Shown: one piece after another, positions 1-7,233 of the stretch
How the letters are laid out: the number at the start of each line of letters is the position of its first letter
Numbering within the stretch: position 1 is the first letter of the stretch
Assembly: GCA_031283015.1 (NCBI GenBank)
Contig: JAITCQ010000011.1
Location: 1-15,493 of the forward strand
Origin: Candidatus Methanoplasma sp.
Lineage (GTDB): Archaea; Thermoplasmatota; Thermoplasmata; Methanomassiliicoccales; Methanomethylophilaceae
Reading direction: 5' to 3'
Length of the DNA stretch: 15,493 bases
The notes under the pieces: model-generated
Seen by the model: only the letters and a program-made list of their open reading frames with translations
What the model was told of the DNA's origin: nothing
The model's database searches: none
Position numbers and translations under genes: made by a program

Positions 1-79
1 CGGCCGCTTCGATTATCTCGTCCACTGTGGACCTCCCGTCGTTGGAGAAGTTCGAATGTATGTGCAGGTCCGCTTTCAT
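1..79 (-). CDS. PHP-domain metal-dependent phosphoesterase, N-terminal fragment (runs off the window)
   Basis: Only the first 26 codons are present; the gene continues beyond position 1. The N-terminus reads MKADLHIHSNFSNDGRSTVD, with the HxH metal-binding motif (H7, H9) and the S-x-DG context that open PHP phosphoesterases. These enzymes use a cluster of histidines and acidic residues to bind metals and hydrolyse phosphoesters, but the substrate cannot be told from this fragment. The ATG (79-77) overlaps the TGA of metG in an ATGA tetranucleotide, so translation is probably coupled and the two genes share a transcript. A second, complete PHP protein lies at 8040-9005, so the genome has at least two. 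The family call is firm for such a short piece because the motif is at the expected N-terminal place. Confidence 0.8.
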   Translation of the reverse strand, partial: MKADLHIHSNFSNDGRSTVDEIIEAA

Positions 80-2316
80 CTGATGCTTGCTCCGTCCATT
101 ATCTCGGAATCGACCGTCGCCGTGCATCCTTTACCGTCGCTAAGTTTCACCACGCTGCCGCCGTCAAGTACCAGGGCTATGCGCTCCGGCCCCCTTCCCG
201 GGAGGTCGGTCTTCTCGTTGAAAGGGATCTTTTCACTGGGCACTCTGAAGACGGCCATTTTGACCTTCTGGAAATCCTTGTATTCTATAACGGACGAGGA
301 ATTGTCCAGTCCGGAGTTCATCTTCGTTCCCGGAGGGATATCCTCCGACGGCCTCAGCAGCTGGACGGATGTCCCCCCCAGCGCCTCGTCGTCCGCGGCG
401 AGGAGCATTCCTTGGGACATGAACCCCCTCAGCTTCGCGGGCTTCAGGTTGGACACGAGGATGATGCTCTTTCCGACCATCTGCTCCTTTGAATAGTAGG
501 CCCTCAGTCCCGCGACTATTTGTCTGGGCGTTTCTTCGCCGATGTCGATCTTCAAAAGGAACAGTTTCTCGGCGTCCGGGTGGTCTTCCGCGCTTATTAT
601 CCTGCCTACGCGGAGGTCGAGACCCTTGAAATCCATAAAGGAACTTCCTTCCGCGGCGGCTTCCCCGCCGTTCTCATCCTCCCCGGAGACCTCGATCTCA
701 ACTTTGTTATATACCGGGGCCGGCTCCGGGAGCGCCCTCCCGACAGGGATTTCAGACAATACCGTTTCCATTCCGCTCTTCTCTATTCCCTCTTCGTATC
801 CCAAGTATCCCCAGATCTTCTCCGACGAGGAGGGCATGAACGGCCAGGCCATCACGGCGAGGGCTTTCACTATCCTGAGGTTACTGTTCATCACTTTGCC
901 GCATTGTTCCTTATCTGATTTTACCAACGCCCACGGCTTTACCGAATCGAAATACCTGTTCCCGAAACGGGAGAGTTCCATTACCGCCCTGATGCCTTTC
1001 TTGAAATCGCATTGGGAAAGACAGTCCTCGTATTCCCTCAGGGTCGAGGATATCGCGTCGGACACCTCCTTTGCGCCTTCTCCGGGATCCGCACCGGGCA
1101 CCACGCCGAAGTTCTTGTGAGTGAAGCTCAGGCACCTGTGGTAGTAATTGCCCAGCGCGCTCACAAGCTCGCTGTTGACCTTTGTCCGGAAGTCATCCCA
1201 GGTGAAGTCTGCGTCGTGAGTGTCCGGCATGTTCACCGAAAGGTAGTATCTCACCGCGTCGACATCGTATTTGGAAAGGACGGAGGGGATGTCTATGGCC
1301 CCGCCGCGGCTTTTCGAAAGTTTGTCGCCTTTGAACATAAGATACTCGTTGGCGGGTATATCGTGCGGGAGGTTCAGTTTTCCCGCGCCCATCAGTATCG
1401 CCGGCCATATTATCGAATGGAACGGGATGTTGTCCTTTCCTATGAAATAATAATGTTTTGTTTCTGTGTCGTTCCAGAACATCTTCCAGTAGTTTGGGTC
1501 CCCAATGATCTTGGAATATTCTATCGACGCGCTCAGGTATCCTATCACGGCCTCGAACCAAACGTAGATCACCTTGTCCTCCCACCCCGGCACCGGCACG
1601 GGGACCCCCCAGGACATATCTCGGGTGACCGCTCTGTCGATCAGACCCTCTTTCAGCCAATTCATGGTGAAGGTCTTGACGTTCGGCCTCCAGTAATCCT
1701 TGTCGCCGACGAATTCCATCAGCTGTTTGCTGAACGCGCTCAGCTTGAGGAAGAAGTGATTGGAGAGCCTGACCTCGGGCTCGTTGTCGCAGTGTATGCA
1801 TCTGGCGCCGATCAGGTCCCCGGGTTCGAAGGTCGTGCCGCACCTGTCGCACTGGTCGCTCCTGACCTCCTTCGCCCCGCATTTGGGGCATGTCCCCTCG
1901 ACGTATCTGTCCGGAAGGAACTTCTGGCATGCGGCGCAGTAATACTGGTTGGTCTCTTTCTCATAGAGGTATCCTTTTTCCAAGAGAGTGGTGAACACTT
2001 TGCTGACTACCTCAATATGGGGGGCTCCGTGAGTCTTGCTGTAAAGCGAATACTCTATGCTCATGTCCTCTATCGCTTTCTTGTTGATCCTGTGGTATCT
2101 GTCGGCTACCTCGGCGGGAGTGGACCCTTCTTTCTCCGCGGTGACGGTGATGGGCGTCCCGTGCTGGTCGGACCCTCCCACCACCAGCACCTCATTCCCT
2201 TTCAGACGGTTGTACCTGCCGAATATGTCGGGCGGGAGAAGCGACCCTGCCACATGTCCTAGGTGGATGGGGCCGTTCGCATAAGGCCAGGCGATGTTGA
2301 TGCAGATCTTTGACAT
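76..2316 (-). CDS. metG: Methionyl-tRNA synthetase with C-terminal tRNA-binding domain
   Basis: Charges tRNA-Met with methionine in the cytoplasm, supplying both initiator and elongator tRNA. The class I core has the HIGH-like motif HLGH at residues 18-21 and the KMSKS loop as KLSKS at 332-336. Between them are four CxxC pairs (127/130, 143/146, 156/159, 173/176), the double zinc knuckle of archaeal-type enzymes. Residues about 559-665 form an EMAP/OB-fold tRNA-binding domain fused to the enzyme. A further tail of about 75 residues follows that I do not recognise. The frame stays open 45 codons upstream, but ATG 2316 is chosen because MSKICINIAWPYANGPIHLG is the family N-terminus and a TATA-like box lies about 34 nt upstream. 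Product length is 746 residues. The gene is followed by a PHP gene with a 4-nt overlap. Confidence 0.96.
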   Translation of the reverse strand: MSKICINIAWPYANGPIHLGHVAGSLLPPDIFGRYNRLKGNEVLVVGGSDQHGTPITVTAEKEGSTPAEVADRYHRINKKAIEDMSIEYSLYSKTHGAPHIEVVSKVFTTLLEKGYLYEKETNQYYCAACQKFLPDRYVEGTCPKCGAKEVRSDQCDRCGTTFEPGDLIGARCIHCDNEPEVRLSNHFFLKLSAFSKQLMEFVGDKDYWRPNVKTFTMNWLKEGLIDRAVTRDMSWGVPVPVPGWEDKVIYVWFEAVIGYLSASIEYSKIIGDPNYWKMFWNDTETKHYYFIGKDNIPFHSIIWPAILMGAGKLNLPHDIPANEYLMFKGDKLSKSRGGAIDIPSVLSKYDVDAVRYYLSVNMPDTHDADFTWDDFRTKVNSELVSALGNYYHRCLSFTHKNFGVVPGADPGEGAKEVSDAISSTLREYEDCLSQCDFKKGIRAVMELSRFGNRYFDSVKPWALVKSDKEQCGKVMNSNLRIVKALAVMAWPFMPSSSEKIWGYLGYEEGIEKSGMETVLSEIPVGRALPEPAPVYNKVEIEVSGEDENGGEAAAEGSSFMDFKGLDLRVGRIISAEDHPDAEKLFLLKIDIGEETPRQIVAGLRAYYSKEQMVGKSIILVSNLKPAKLRGFMSQGMLLAADDEALGGTSVQLLRPSEDIPPGTKMNSGLDNSSSVIEYKDFQKVKMAVFRVPSEKIPFNEKTDLPGRGPERIALVLDGGSVVKLSDGKGCTATVDSEIMDGASIR

Positions 2317-2345
2317 TTGAACCAGGGAGTCCAACGCCGATGACG

Positions 2346-2353
2346 ATAATAAA
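2346..2353 (-). promoter_or_regulatory. TATA-like box for metG
   Basis: On the minus strand the sequence is TTTATTAT, centred about 34 nt before the metG ATG at 2316. With the usual archaeal spacing of about 25-27 nt, transcription would start near 2324 and leave a leader of about 8 nt. No Shine-Dalgarno sequence is evident in that space. This box also supports ATG 2316 over the upstream in-frame ATG at 2451, which would lie upstream of the transcript start. Confidence 0.5.
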
Positions 2354-2486
2354 GGTGTTGGAAAACAGACCTTCCCGGCATTTGAGCGGGTTTCGTGCAG
2401 ACGGGCCGTTATACCGGTCCGTGGATGAAAGAGGGGACTATTTTTACACACGGGGCGGCTGTCCTGATAAGGGTCGTTCTCGCGGG

Positions 2487-2552
2487 TCAGGTGTCGGACC
2501 TTATCGATCTGCCATCCCTCTTAGCGGCGTCCTTCAGCACGATGTATGCCCA
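2487..2552 (-). other. In-frame continuation of the MATE gene beyond its TAA stop
   Basis: Reading on in the MATE frame after the TAA at 2553-2555 gives 21 sense codons, starting WAYIVLKDAAKR and ending at a TGA (2489-2487). A tryptophan followed by a short amphipathic, Lys/Arg-rich cytoplasmic tail is a common end for 12-TM MATE proteins. I infer that this was coding sequence until recently or is reached by readthrough. The rest of the 2317-2486 gap holds the metG TATA-like box and nothing else I can support. Confidence 0.4.
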
Positions 2553-3869
2553 TTATCCCATCAGCGCACCGCCGAATATCTCGGTAACGGTCATCGCCCA
2601 CCATAGCGACGGGAGCGTCCCTATCAGATGCGCGGCGAGAAGGAACAGCACGGCCAGCACAAGGTTCCTTATGAAGGAGGAAACAAGGGCCACCTTCGAG
2701 CGGTTGAGCGCCTGCAGCAGGGAAGACCCAACGAACACCAGCGACATTATGGGAACGAACAGCGAGAAGATGTACAGCAGCTTCACCATATCGTCATGCA
2801 GATACTGCATATCCGGAGCCTGGGTGAATATCGACGCGATCGGATCCGCCAGAAGGACCATTATCAGCGACAGGGCCGCGAGTATAAGAATTGACATTTT
2901 CACAGAGAATCCGTATGCTTTGCGGATCATGTCGTACCTCTTCATGCCAAACTCCGCCGAACATGACGACACTATGGCTCCGCCCATTGCCATCGCCGGT
3001 ATCATAAGAAGATATACTATCCTCCATGCCACGGTATAGATGGCCATGGCGTCGGTCGTGCCGACCATGATTATGCAGAAATTGAACGACACGTTGAATA
3101 TGTTCATGACAGAGAACTCAGCCGACTGCGGAAGCCCCACTGACAGTATCTCTTTTTGATAGTGCTTATTGAACCTCAGGTCCTGCCTCCTGAGTTTGAG
3201 GAACATGTCTTTCTTCAACAGATACCAGTACAATCCCAGAAGGATGGATATCCCGAAGGCGACCACGGTCGCCCAGGCGGCGCCGGCAACGCCCATGTCG
3301 AACGTGTAGATGAATATCGGGTCCAGGACAAGGTTCGAAATCGCTCCCAACACTTGTATGTACATGGACCTTCTGACCGCCCCCTCTCCTCTCAGGATTC
3401 CAGACATCACTCCGCTGATCAGTATCAGAATTGTGGAAAGATACAGCGGGACCGCAAAATCCATAGACGCTTCGATCGTCGGTCCCGCGCCTATGGCGAT
3501 CAACACTGGTTCTGCCGTCAGCAGGAGGATGGGTGTGATTATCATAGCCACTATGGCGCACAGGATCAGCGACTGGACCGCTATCCCGCCCGCGTCCTTC
3601 GATCTGCCCATCCCTATGTTCCTTGCGATCGCCGCCGACGTGCCGATGCCCAGGCCGTTGCCGATCCCGATGAGGACCGCATACACGGGGGAGACCAGTC
3701 CCAAGGCGGCCATGGCCCCAGCGCCGAGACTCGTGACCCAGAAACTGTCGATGAGATTATTGCTCTGCTGAGCGAACAGCGCTACGGCGATAGGTATCGA
3801 GAAGGCTATGACCGCCTTCTTGGGGTCGCCCAACAGGACCTCCACGCCCTTCGTTCCGTGCGCTTCCAT
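2553..3869 (-). CDS. MATE-family multidrug/cation efflux transporter, possibly clipped at the C-terminus
   Basis: A 12-TM antiporter that exports organic cations or drugs across the membrane using a Na+ or H+ gradient. The N-terminus has the MATE pattern (residues 31-58 include SNNLIDSFWVTSLGAGAMAALG), with an acidic residue (D41) in TM1 and the usual GNGLGIGTSAAIARNIG stretch around 70-86. A second-half repeat follows after about residue 230. Length is 438 residues, at the lower end of the family. The frame stops at TAA 2555-2553 after GGALMG, yet it stays open for 21 more codons that begin WAYIVLKDAAKR, much like a normal MATE ending. The stop may therefore be a nonsense mutation. ATG 3869 has a TATA-like box about 25 nt upstream, consistent with a leaderless message. 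Substrate is not predictable. Confidence 0.9.
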   Translation of the reverse strand: MEAHGTKGVEVLLGDPKKAVIAFSIPIAVALFAQQSNNLIDSFWVTSLGAGAMAALGLVSPVYAVLIGIGNGLGIGTSAAIARNIGMGRSKDAGGIAVQSLILCAIVAMIITPILLLTAEPVLIAIGAGPTIEASMDFAVPLYLSTILILISGVMSGILRGEGAVRRSMYIQVLGAISNLVLDPIFIYTFDMGVAGAAWATVVAFGISILLGLYWYLLKKDMFLKLRRQDLRFNKHYQKEILSVGLPQSAEFSVMNIFNVSFNFCIIMVGTTDAMAIYTVAWRIVYLLMIPAMAMGGAIVSSCSAEFGMKRYDMIRKAYGFSVKMSILILAALSLIMVLLADPIASIFTQAPDMQYLHDDMVKLLYIFSLFVPIMSLVFVGSSLLQALNRSKVALVSSFIRNLVLAVLFLLAAHLIGTLPSLWWAMTVTEIFGGALMG

Positions 3870-3961
3870 ACCCCTCTATTGACATTGGTTATAATGAATT
3901 ATCTTATCGGGTGCAAAAACCAGCCTAAAGGTTAAATCAAACATAACAAATAGGCGGGGAC
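3870..3961. promoter_or_regulatory. Divergent promoter region between the MATE gene and rli1
   Basis: This 92-nt gap holds a TATA-like element for each gene. For MATE the minus strand reads ATTATAA around 3890-3896, about 25 nt before ATG 3869. For rli1 the plus strand reads GTTAAATC at 3931-3938, about 27 nt before ATG 3962. Both distances match leaderless transcription. A G-rich stretch (GGCGGGG) just before the rli1 ATG could also act as a weak ribosome-binding site. No operator-like repeat stood out. Confidence 0.5.
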
Positions 3962-5728
3962 ATGCGAATAGCCGCCGTGCTGCATGACAGATGTCAGAAT
4001 CGAAAATGCAACAAAGAATGCGTCAAGTTCTGTCCTCTCGTAAGGACCGGAGTGGAATGCATCACGTTCACGGAGAAGGGCAAACCGCTGATATCCGAAA
4101 CGTTATGCCACGGATGCGGCATCTGCGTCAACAAATGCCAGTTCGATGCCATAAAGATAATCGGTCTCGCCGACGAGCTCAAAGGGGAGATGGTGCACCA
4201 ATATGGGGAGAACTCCTTCCGTCTGTACAGGTTGCCTGTCCCGAAGAGGGGGGTCATCACCGGCATACTCGGGCCTAACGGCATAGGCAAGACGACGGCG
4301 ATAAAACTGCTGTCGGGAGCGGAGGTCCCCAATCTCGGAAGATTCAGCGCCCCGCCGCCGAAGGACGAGGTTCTGGAACACTTCGCCGGGACCGAATTGT
4401 ACGACCACCTGAAGAATGTGTACTCCGGGAACATGAAGGTCGCCGTGAAGCCGCAGTATGTCGACAAATTACCGCAGAGCGTCAACGGCGTCGTGCGGGA
4501 CCTCTTGGGCAGGGTGCAGGAGCGGATGAATATCGAAGAAGCGGCAGAACTCTTCGAACTCGGAGAAGTGCTTGACCGCGAACTGACAAAGCTCTCCGGC
4601 GGAGAGCTCCAGAGGCTGGCGATGGCCGCCACCGTGATGAAGGAGGCGGACATATACTTCTTCGACGAACCCACTTCCTATTTGGACATCTATCAAAGGG
4701 TGAAGATGGCGAGGATCATCAAAGGCCTGAGCGCGGACAAACAGGTCATCGTGATAGAGCACGACCTTGCGATACTCGATTATCTCGCGGATAACGTGAA
4801 CGTCGTATACGGTTCCGAGGGCGCATATGGGGTATTCACGCTGGCCAGACAGGTGAGGACAGCCATCAACGTTTATTTGGACGGTTATCTTCCGGAAGAG
4901 AACATCAGATTCAGGGACAGACCGATAGAATTCGATTCGTCCCCTCCGAGGGCGGAATGGAATACCCCCGACCTCGTGGAGTTTGACGGCGCAGAGAAGG
5001 ACCTCGGGGGATTCAAGCTGACCATCGGGAAAGGGGCCGTGAAGATAGGGGAGTCTGTGGGCATCGTCGGACCCAACGCCACCGGTAAGACCACTTTCGT
5101 GAAAATGCTAGCTGGCGTGATCAAACCCGACAAGGGAAACCTTGCGTCCGTTGTAAAAGTATCATACAAACCCCAATATATATCGGCGGACGCCGAGGGA
5201 ACCGTCAGAGACCTTCTTTACGCCAAAGCGTACGACACCGTGAACTCGGGATTCTTCGAGGGGGAGGTGCTGAACCCATTGGGAATAAAACACCTGATGG
5301 ACAAGGACGCCAGGACCCTGTCCGGCGGCGAGCTTCAGAGAGTGGCGATAACCATGTGCCTTGCGGCGGAGGCGGACATGTATCTCTTCGACGAACCCTC
5401 CGCATATCTGGATTCGAACCAGAGGATGAACGCCGCCAGGACCATCAGGAGAATGATGGAGAAGACTGGAAGGAGCGGGATGATAGTCGACCATGACATC
5501 TATTTCCTGGACATGGTGTCGGATTCCATGATGGTCTTCGGCGGCGAACCGGGGCACCACGGCATCGGGGAGGGGCCGTTCGATATGAGGGACGGGATGA
5601 ACAAATTCCTGAGCGCGGTCGACATCACATTCAGGCGCGACGCGGACACCAAACGCCCCCGGATCAACAAGTCGGATTCCAGGCTTGACAAGGAACAGAA
5701 ATCTAAAGGCGAGTATTACTACTCTTGA
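3962..5728 (+). CDS. rli1: Ribosome recycling ATPase ABCE1/Rli1
   Basis: Splits post-termination ribosomes into subunits together with aRF1/aPelota and is essential in archaea and eukaryotes. The N-terminal ferredoxin-like domain carries two [4Fe-4S] sites: C11, C16, C20, C24 and C49, C52, C55, C59. NBD1 has Walker A GPNGIGKTT (104-112), signature LSGGELQR (211-218), Walker B FFDEPTSYLD (233-242) and switch H267. NBD2 has Walker A GPNATGKTT (370-378), signature LSGGELQR (453-460), Walker B LFDEPSAYLD and switch H511. The helix-loop-helix insert of NBD1 lies between about 120 and 200. Length (588) is normal and every catalytic residue is present. A short charged tail, rich in Lys, Asp and Arg and ending in three tyrosines and a serine, follows residue 560. 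The stop is 1 nt from the stop of the convergent exchanger gene. Confidence 0.97.
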   Translation: MRIAAVLHDRCQNRKCNKECVKFCPLVRTGVECITFTEKGKPLISETLCHGCGICVNKCQFDAIKIIGLADELKGEMVHQYGENSFRLYRLPVPKRGVITGILGPNGIGKTTAIKLLSGAEVPNLGRFSAPPPKDEVLEHFAGTELYDHLKNVYSGNMKVAVKPQYVDKLPQSVNGVVRDLLGRVQERMNIEEAAELFELGEVLDRELTKLSGGELQRLAMAATVMKEADIYFFDEPTSYLDIYQRVKMARIIKGLSADKQVIVIEHDLAILDYLADNVNVVYGSEGAYGVFTLARQVRTAINVYLDGYLPEENIRFRDRPIEFDSSPPRAEWNTPDLVEFDGAEKDLGGFKLTIGKGAVKIGESVGIVGPNATGKTTFVKMLAGVIKPDKGNLASVVKVSYKPQYISADAEGTVRDLLYAKAYDTVNSGFFEGEVLNPLGIKHLMDKDARTLSGGELQRVAITMCLAAEADMYLFDEPSAYLDSNQRMNAARTIRRMMEKTGRSGMIVDHDIYFLDMVSDSMMVFGGEPGHHGIGEGPFDMRDGMNKFLSAVDITFRRDADTKRPRINKSDSRLDKEQKSKGEYYYS

Positions 5729-5729
5729 T

Positions 5730-6704
5730 TCAGATCAGGCCCTGTGTCAGCTCCGGGAACAGGGCCATGAGCAGGATGTAGACGGAATAGACGCATATCA
5801 GCGCCGCCCCCTGCGGCCTAGACACTTTGTTCCCGCTCCTGACCATTATCAGTGCCAGAACTGCCATCATTATCATTACGGGAAGATGGAACACCATGGT
5901 ATAATGAGTGACCGGGACCTCTGTGTAAACAACTCCGACCCCCAGCGCGAAGAAGGAGTTGAACACCACGCTTCCCACGATGTTGCTTACCACGAGTTCA
6001 TTCTCTTTGCGGTAGGCGGCCACGACGCAGATGCAAAGCTCCGGGAGACATACCCCGATCGCGACCACGATCAGCCCGATCATGAGGTCGGAGACCCCGA
6101 ATACACCCGCAAGCTCAACGGCGCCCTCGATGAAAGCCCTCGCTCCGAGATACAGGAAGGCCATGCCGGCAGCCACCAGTAGGAGACATTTCCATGCGGG
6201 GGTCTTTCCGCTCCCCTCTTTCTCCGGGTCCTCTTCTCCGCTGCTCTCGGAGGGATCGCCTCTTCTGAGCTTATATGTGAGGTAAATAAAGATGATCAAA
6301 GCCGCAAGCAATACCGCGCCCTGAATGGGGCCGAGGGTCCCCGTGAGCGATAAAAGAGAGACCAGGAGGACGGCCGCCAGCATAGAGAACATCTCGAATC
6401 TTATGCCGTCGAATCTGCAGATTATGGGGGAGACGACCGCGGCGAGACCGATCGCAAGACCTATGTTTGCTATGTTGCTTCCGACAATGTTCCTGACTAT
6501 TATCTGAGGATTGCCGCTGCTCACCAACGACGTGATCACCTCGGGAGCGGACGAACCCATCGCCACCACCGTGAGGCCGACCAGGAAGGGCGTGACCCCC
6601 AGCCGTATCGCCGTCTTCTTGGCGCCGTCCACCATCCACTCCGAACCGAAATAGAGAAGCACGATACCGAGAGGTATCCCGAGAAGAATCCACGACACGC
6701 CCAT
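5730..6704 (-). CDS. CaCA-family cation antiporter (YrbG/NCX-like) with a divergent second alpha repeat
   Basis: A membrane Na+/Ca2+-exchanger-type protein of 324 residues with two inverted halves of about five TM segments each, joined by an acidic, charged cytoplasmic loop at about 146-170. The first alpha repeat is close to canonical: GSSAPE at 50-55 and NIVGSNIAN at 72-80. The second repeat is altered: the usual GTSLPE is GVCLPE (217-222) and the later GSN/GSD is GSV (244-246). The conserved glutamates E55 and E222 remain. In NCX_Mj the lost Thr/Ser and Asn/Asp positions coordinate cations, so ion preference may differ. ATG 6704 has a TATA-like element (minus-strand ATTATAT, 6721-6727) only about 20 nt upstream, closer than for its neighbours; a GTG at 6698 is a possible alternative start. 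Confidence 0.88.
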   Translation of the reverse strand: MGVSWILLGIPLGIVLLYFGSEWMVDGAKKTAIRLGVTPFLVGLTVVAMGSSAPEVITSLVSSGNPQIIVRNIVGSNIANIGLAIGLAAVVSPIICRFDGIRFEMFSMLAAVLLVSLLSLTGTLGPIQGAVLLAALIIFIYLTYKLRRGDPSESSGEEDPEKEGSGKTPAWKCLLLVAAGMAFLYLGARAFIEGAVELAGVFGVSDLMIGLIVVAIGVCLPELCICVVAAYRKENELVVSNIVGSVVFNSFFALGVGVVYTEVPVTHYTMVFHLPVMIMMAVLALIMVRSGNKVSRPQGAALICVYSVYILLMALFPELTQGLI

Positions 6705-6944
6705 TCATGATGGATTGTTCATATAATCCTTTCTTCAGCGTGATTGCCTTTCTTGAACTCGGACCGCCCGGCGTTTCAGTTCAAAGTATACTGCGGAAGA
6801 ACACAACAATGCCGTTCCTGCCGGATATCATATGCCCGGCTTCTCCGGCCTCTTTGAAAGAACTAATAGGAGCGTCGGTTAGTATAACTGTAGTAAGTAT
6901 GTCTTATTAAATCCCGCCGCAAATAAACCCCATGGTTCAAAAAT
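6705..6944. other. Intergenic stretch without a firm gene
   Basis: This region holds the exchanger promoter (6721-6727, minus) and a TATA-like TTATTAAAT at 6904-6912 (plus), which lies 24 nt before an ATG at 6932. That ATG opens a 17-codon ORF (MVQKYEKGKVKGPGVFE, 6932-6985) with no ribosome-binding site; it could be a leaderless peptide or chance. A 67-codon plus-strand ORF (6707-6910) has an odd composition and no recognisable features, so I do not call it. The minus strand has a 40-codon open stretch (about 6786-6905) without a usable start, possibly a decayed gene. No tRNA cloverleaf or repeat was recognised. Confidence 0.4.
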
Positions 6945-7034
6945 ATGAAAAAGGCAAGGTCAAAGGGCCGGGAGTTTTTGAGTGAGACCATGCTGGCGGA
7001 TAACCCCAAATGTTATAATTTAGGAATAGGATAA
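6945..7034 (+). CDS. Possible 29-residue small protein upstream of the ART-like cassette
   Basis: The ORF starts MKKARSKGREFLSETMLADN and ends in TAA, with one base between the stop and the ATG of the next gene at 7036. It is basic at the N-terminus and overlaps the 17-codon ORF at 6932-6985 in another frame; at most one of the two is likely real. A TATA-like element at 6904-6912 would start a transcript near 6934, giving an 11-nt leader. Against it, there is no clear ribosome-binding site, and a second TATA-like element (7013-7020) sits inside it. The product is not recognised. It is listed because its position fits a third, leading gene of the cassette. Confidence 0.25.
   Translation: MKKARSKGREFLSETMLADNPKCYNLGIG
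7013..7020 (+). promoter_or_regulatory. TATA-like box before the 65-residue gene
   Basis: The plus strand reads TTATAATT, centred about 20 nt upstream of ATG 7036. That is slightly short for archaeal TBP-to-start spacing in a leaderless gene, so either the real start site lies just inside the ORF or the cassette is read from the box at 6904-6912 instead. Confidence 0.35.
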
Positions 7035-7035
7035 G

Positions 7036-7233
7036 ATGGACAGCGATGCAATGTACAGGTCGTATTTCTCATCAGTAACGAAAGAAGAGCTGGAACAGTT
7101 CAAAAGAGATATGGACGAGCTCGGGAAGGCAGATGCAAAAACGAAGAAGGAATTCTACACAAGCATCGGACTCTACGATGAGAACGGCAACATAGCGGAA
7201 GGATACAGGGATCTGTTCGAGGAGACCGAATAA
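7036..7233 (+). CDS. Small acidic protein, candidate antitoxin/immunity partner of the ART-like protein
   Basis: The 65-residue product is acidic (about 17 Asp/Glu against 9 Lys/Arg) and mostly helical by composition, with a charged helix at about 15-40 followed by a short GLYDENGNIAEGYRDL segment. There are no membrane segments, cysteines or DNA-binding motif that I recognise. Its TAA stop is immediately followed by the GTG start of the next gene, and the likely ribosome-binding site of that gene (GAGGAG, 7219-7224) lies within its own 3' end. Translation of the two is therefore probably coupled. A small acidic protein in front of a possible toxin enzyme is the classic antitoxin layout, but that role is inferred from position only. 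Confidence 0.7.
   Translation: MDSDAMYRSYFSSVTKEELEQFKRDMDELGKADAKTKKEFYTSIGLYDENGNIAEGYRDLFEETE

Noticed and set aside
1012..2262. A 416-codon plus-strand ORF opposite metG
   Set aside because: It is antisense to the well-supported synthetase, has no recognisable domain, and its composition follows from the opposite-strand codon bias.
2317..2451. N-terminal extension of MetRS
   Set aside because: The family N-terminus begins at the ATG at 2316 and the likely TATA box lies inside the extension.
3156..3935. A 259-codon plus-strand ORF opposite the MATE gene
   Set aside because: It is antisense to conserved membrane-protein coding sequence and is low in hydrophobic order, rich in Asp, Arg, Gln and His, as shadow frames are.
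6786..6905. A minus-strand open stretch reading TDAPISSFKEAGEAG and onward
   Set aside because: It looks mildly protein-like but lacks a plausible start and has two stops directly upstream; too weak to call a gene or pseudogene.
6707..6910. A 67-codon plus-strand ORF in the 6705-7035 gap
   Set aside because: It has no ribosome-binding site or recognisable sequence, and it starts inside the exchanger's promoter region.
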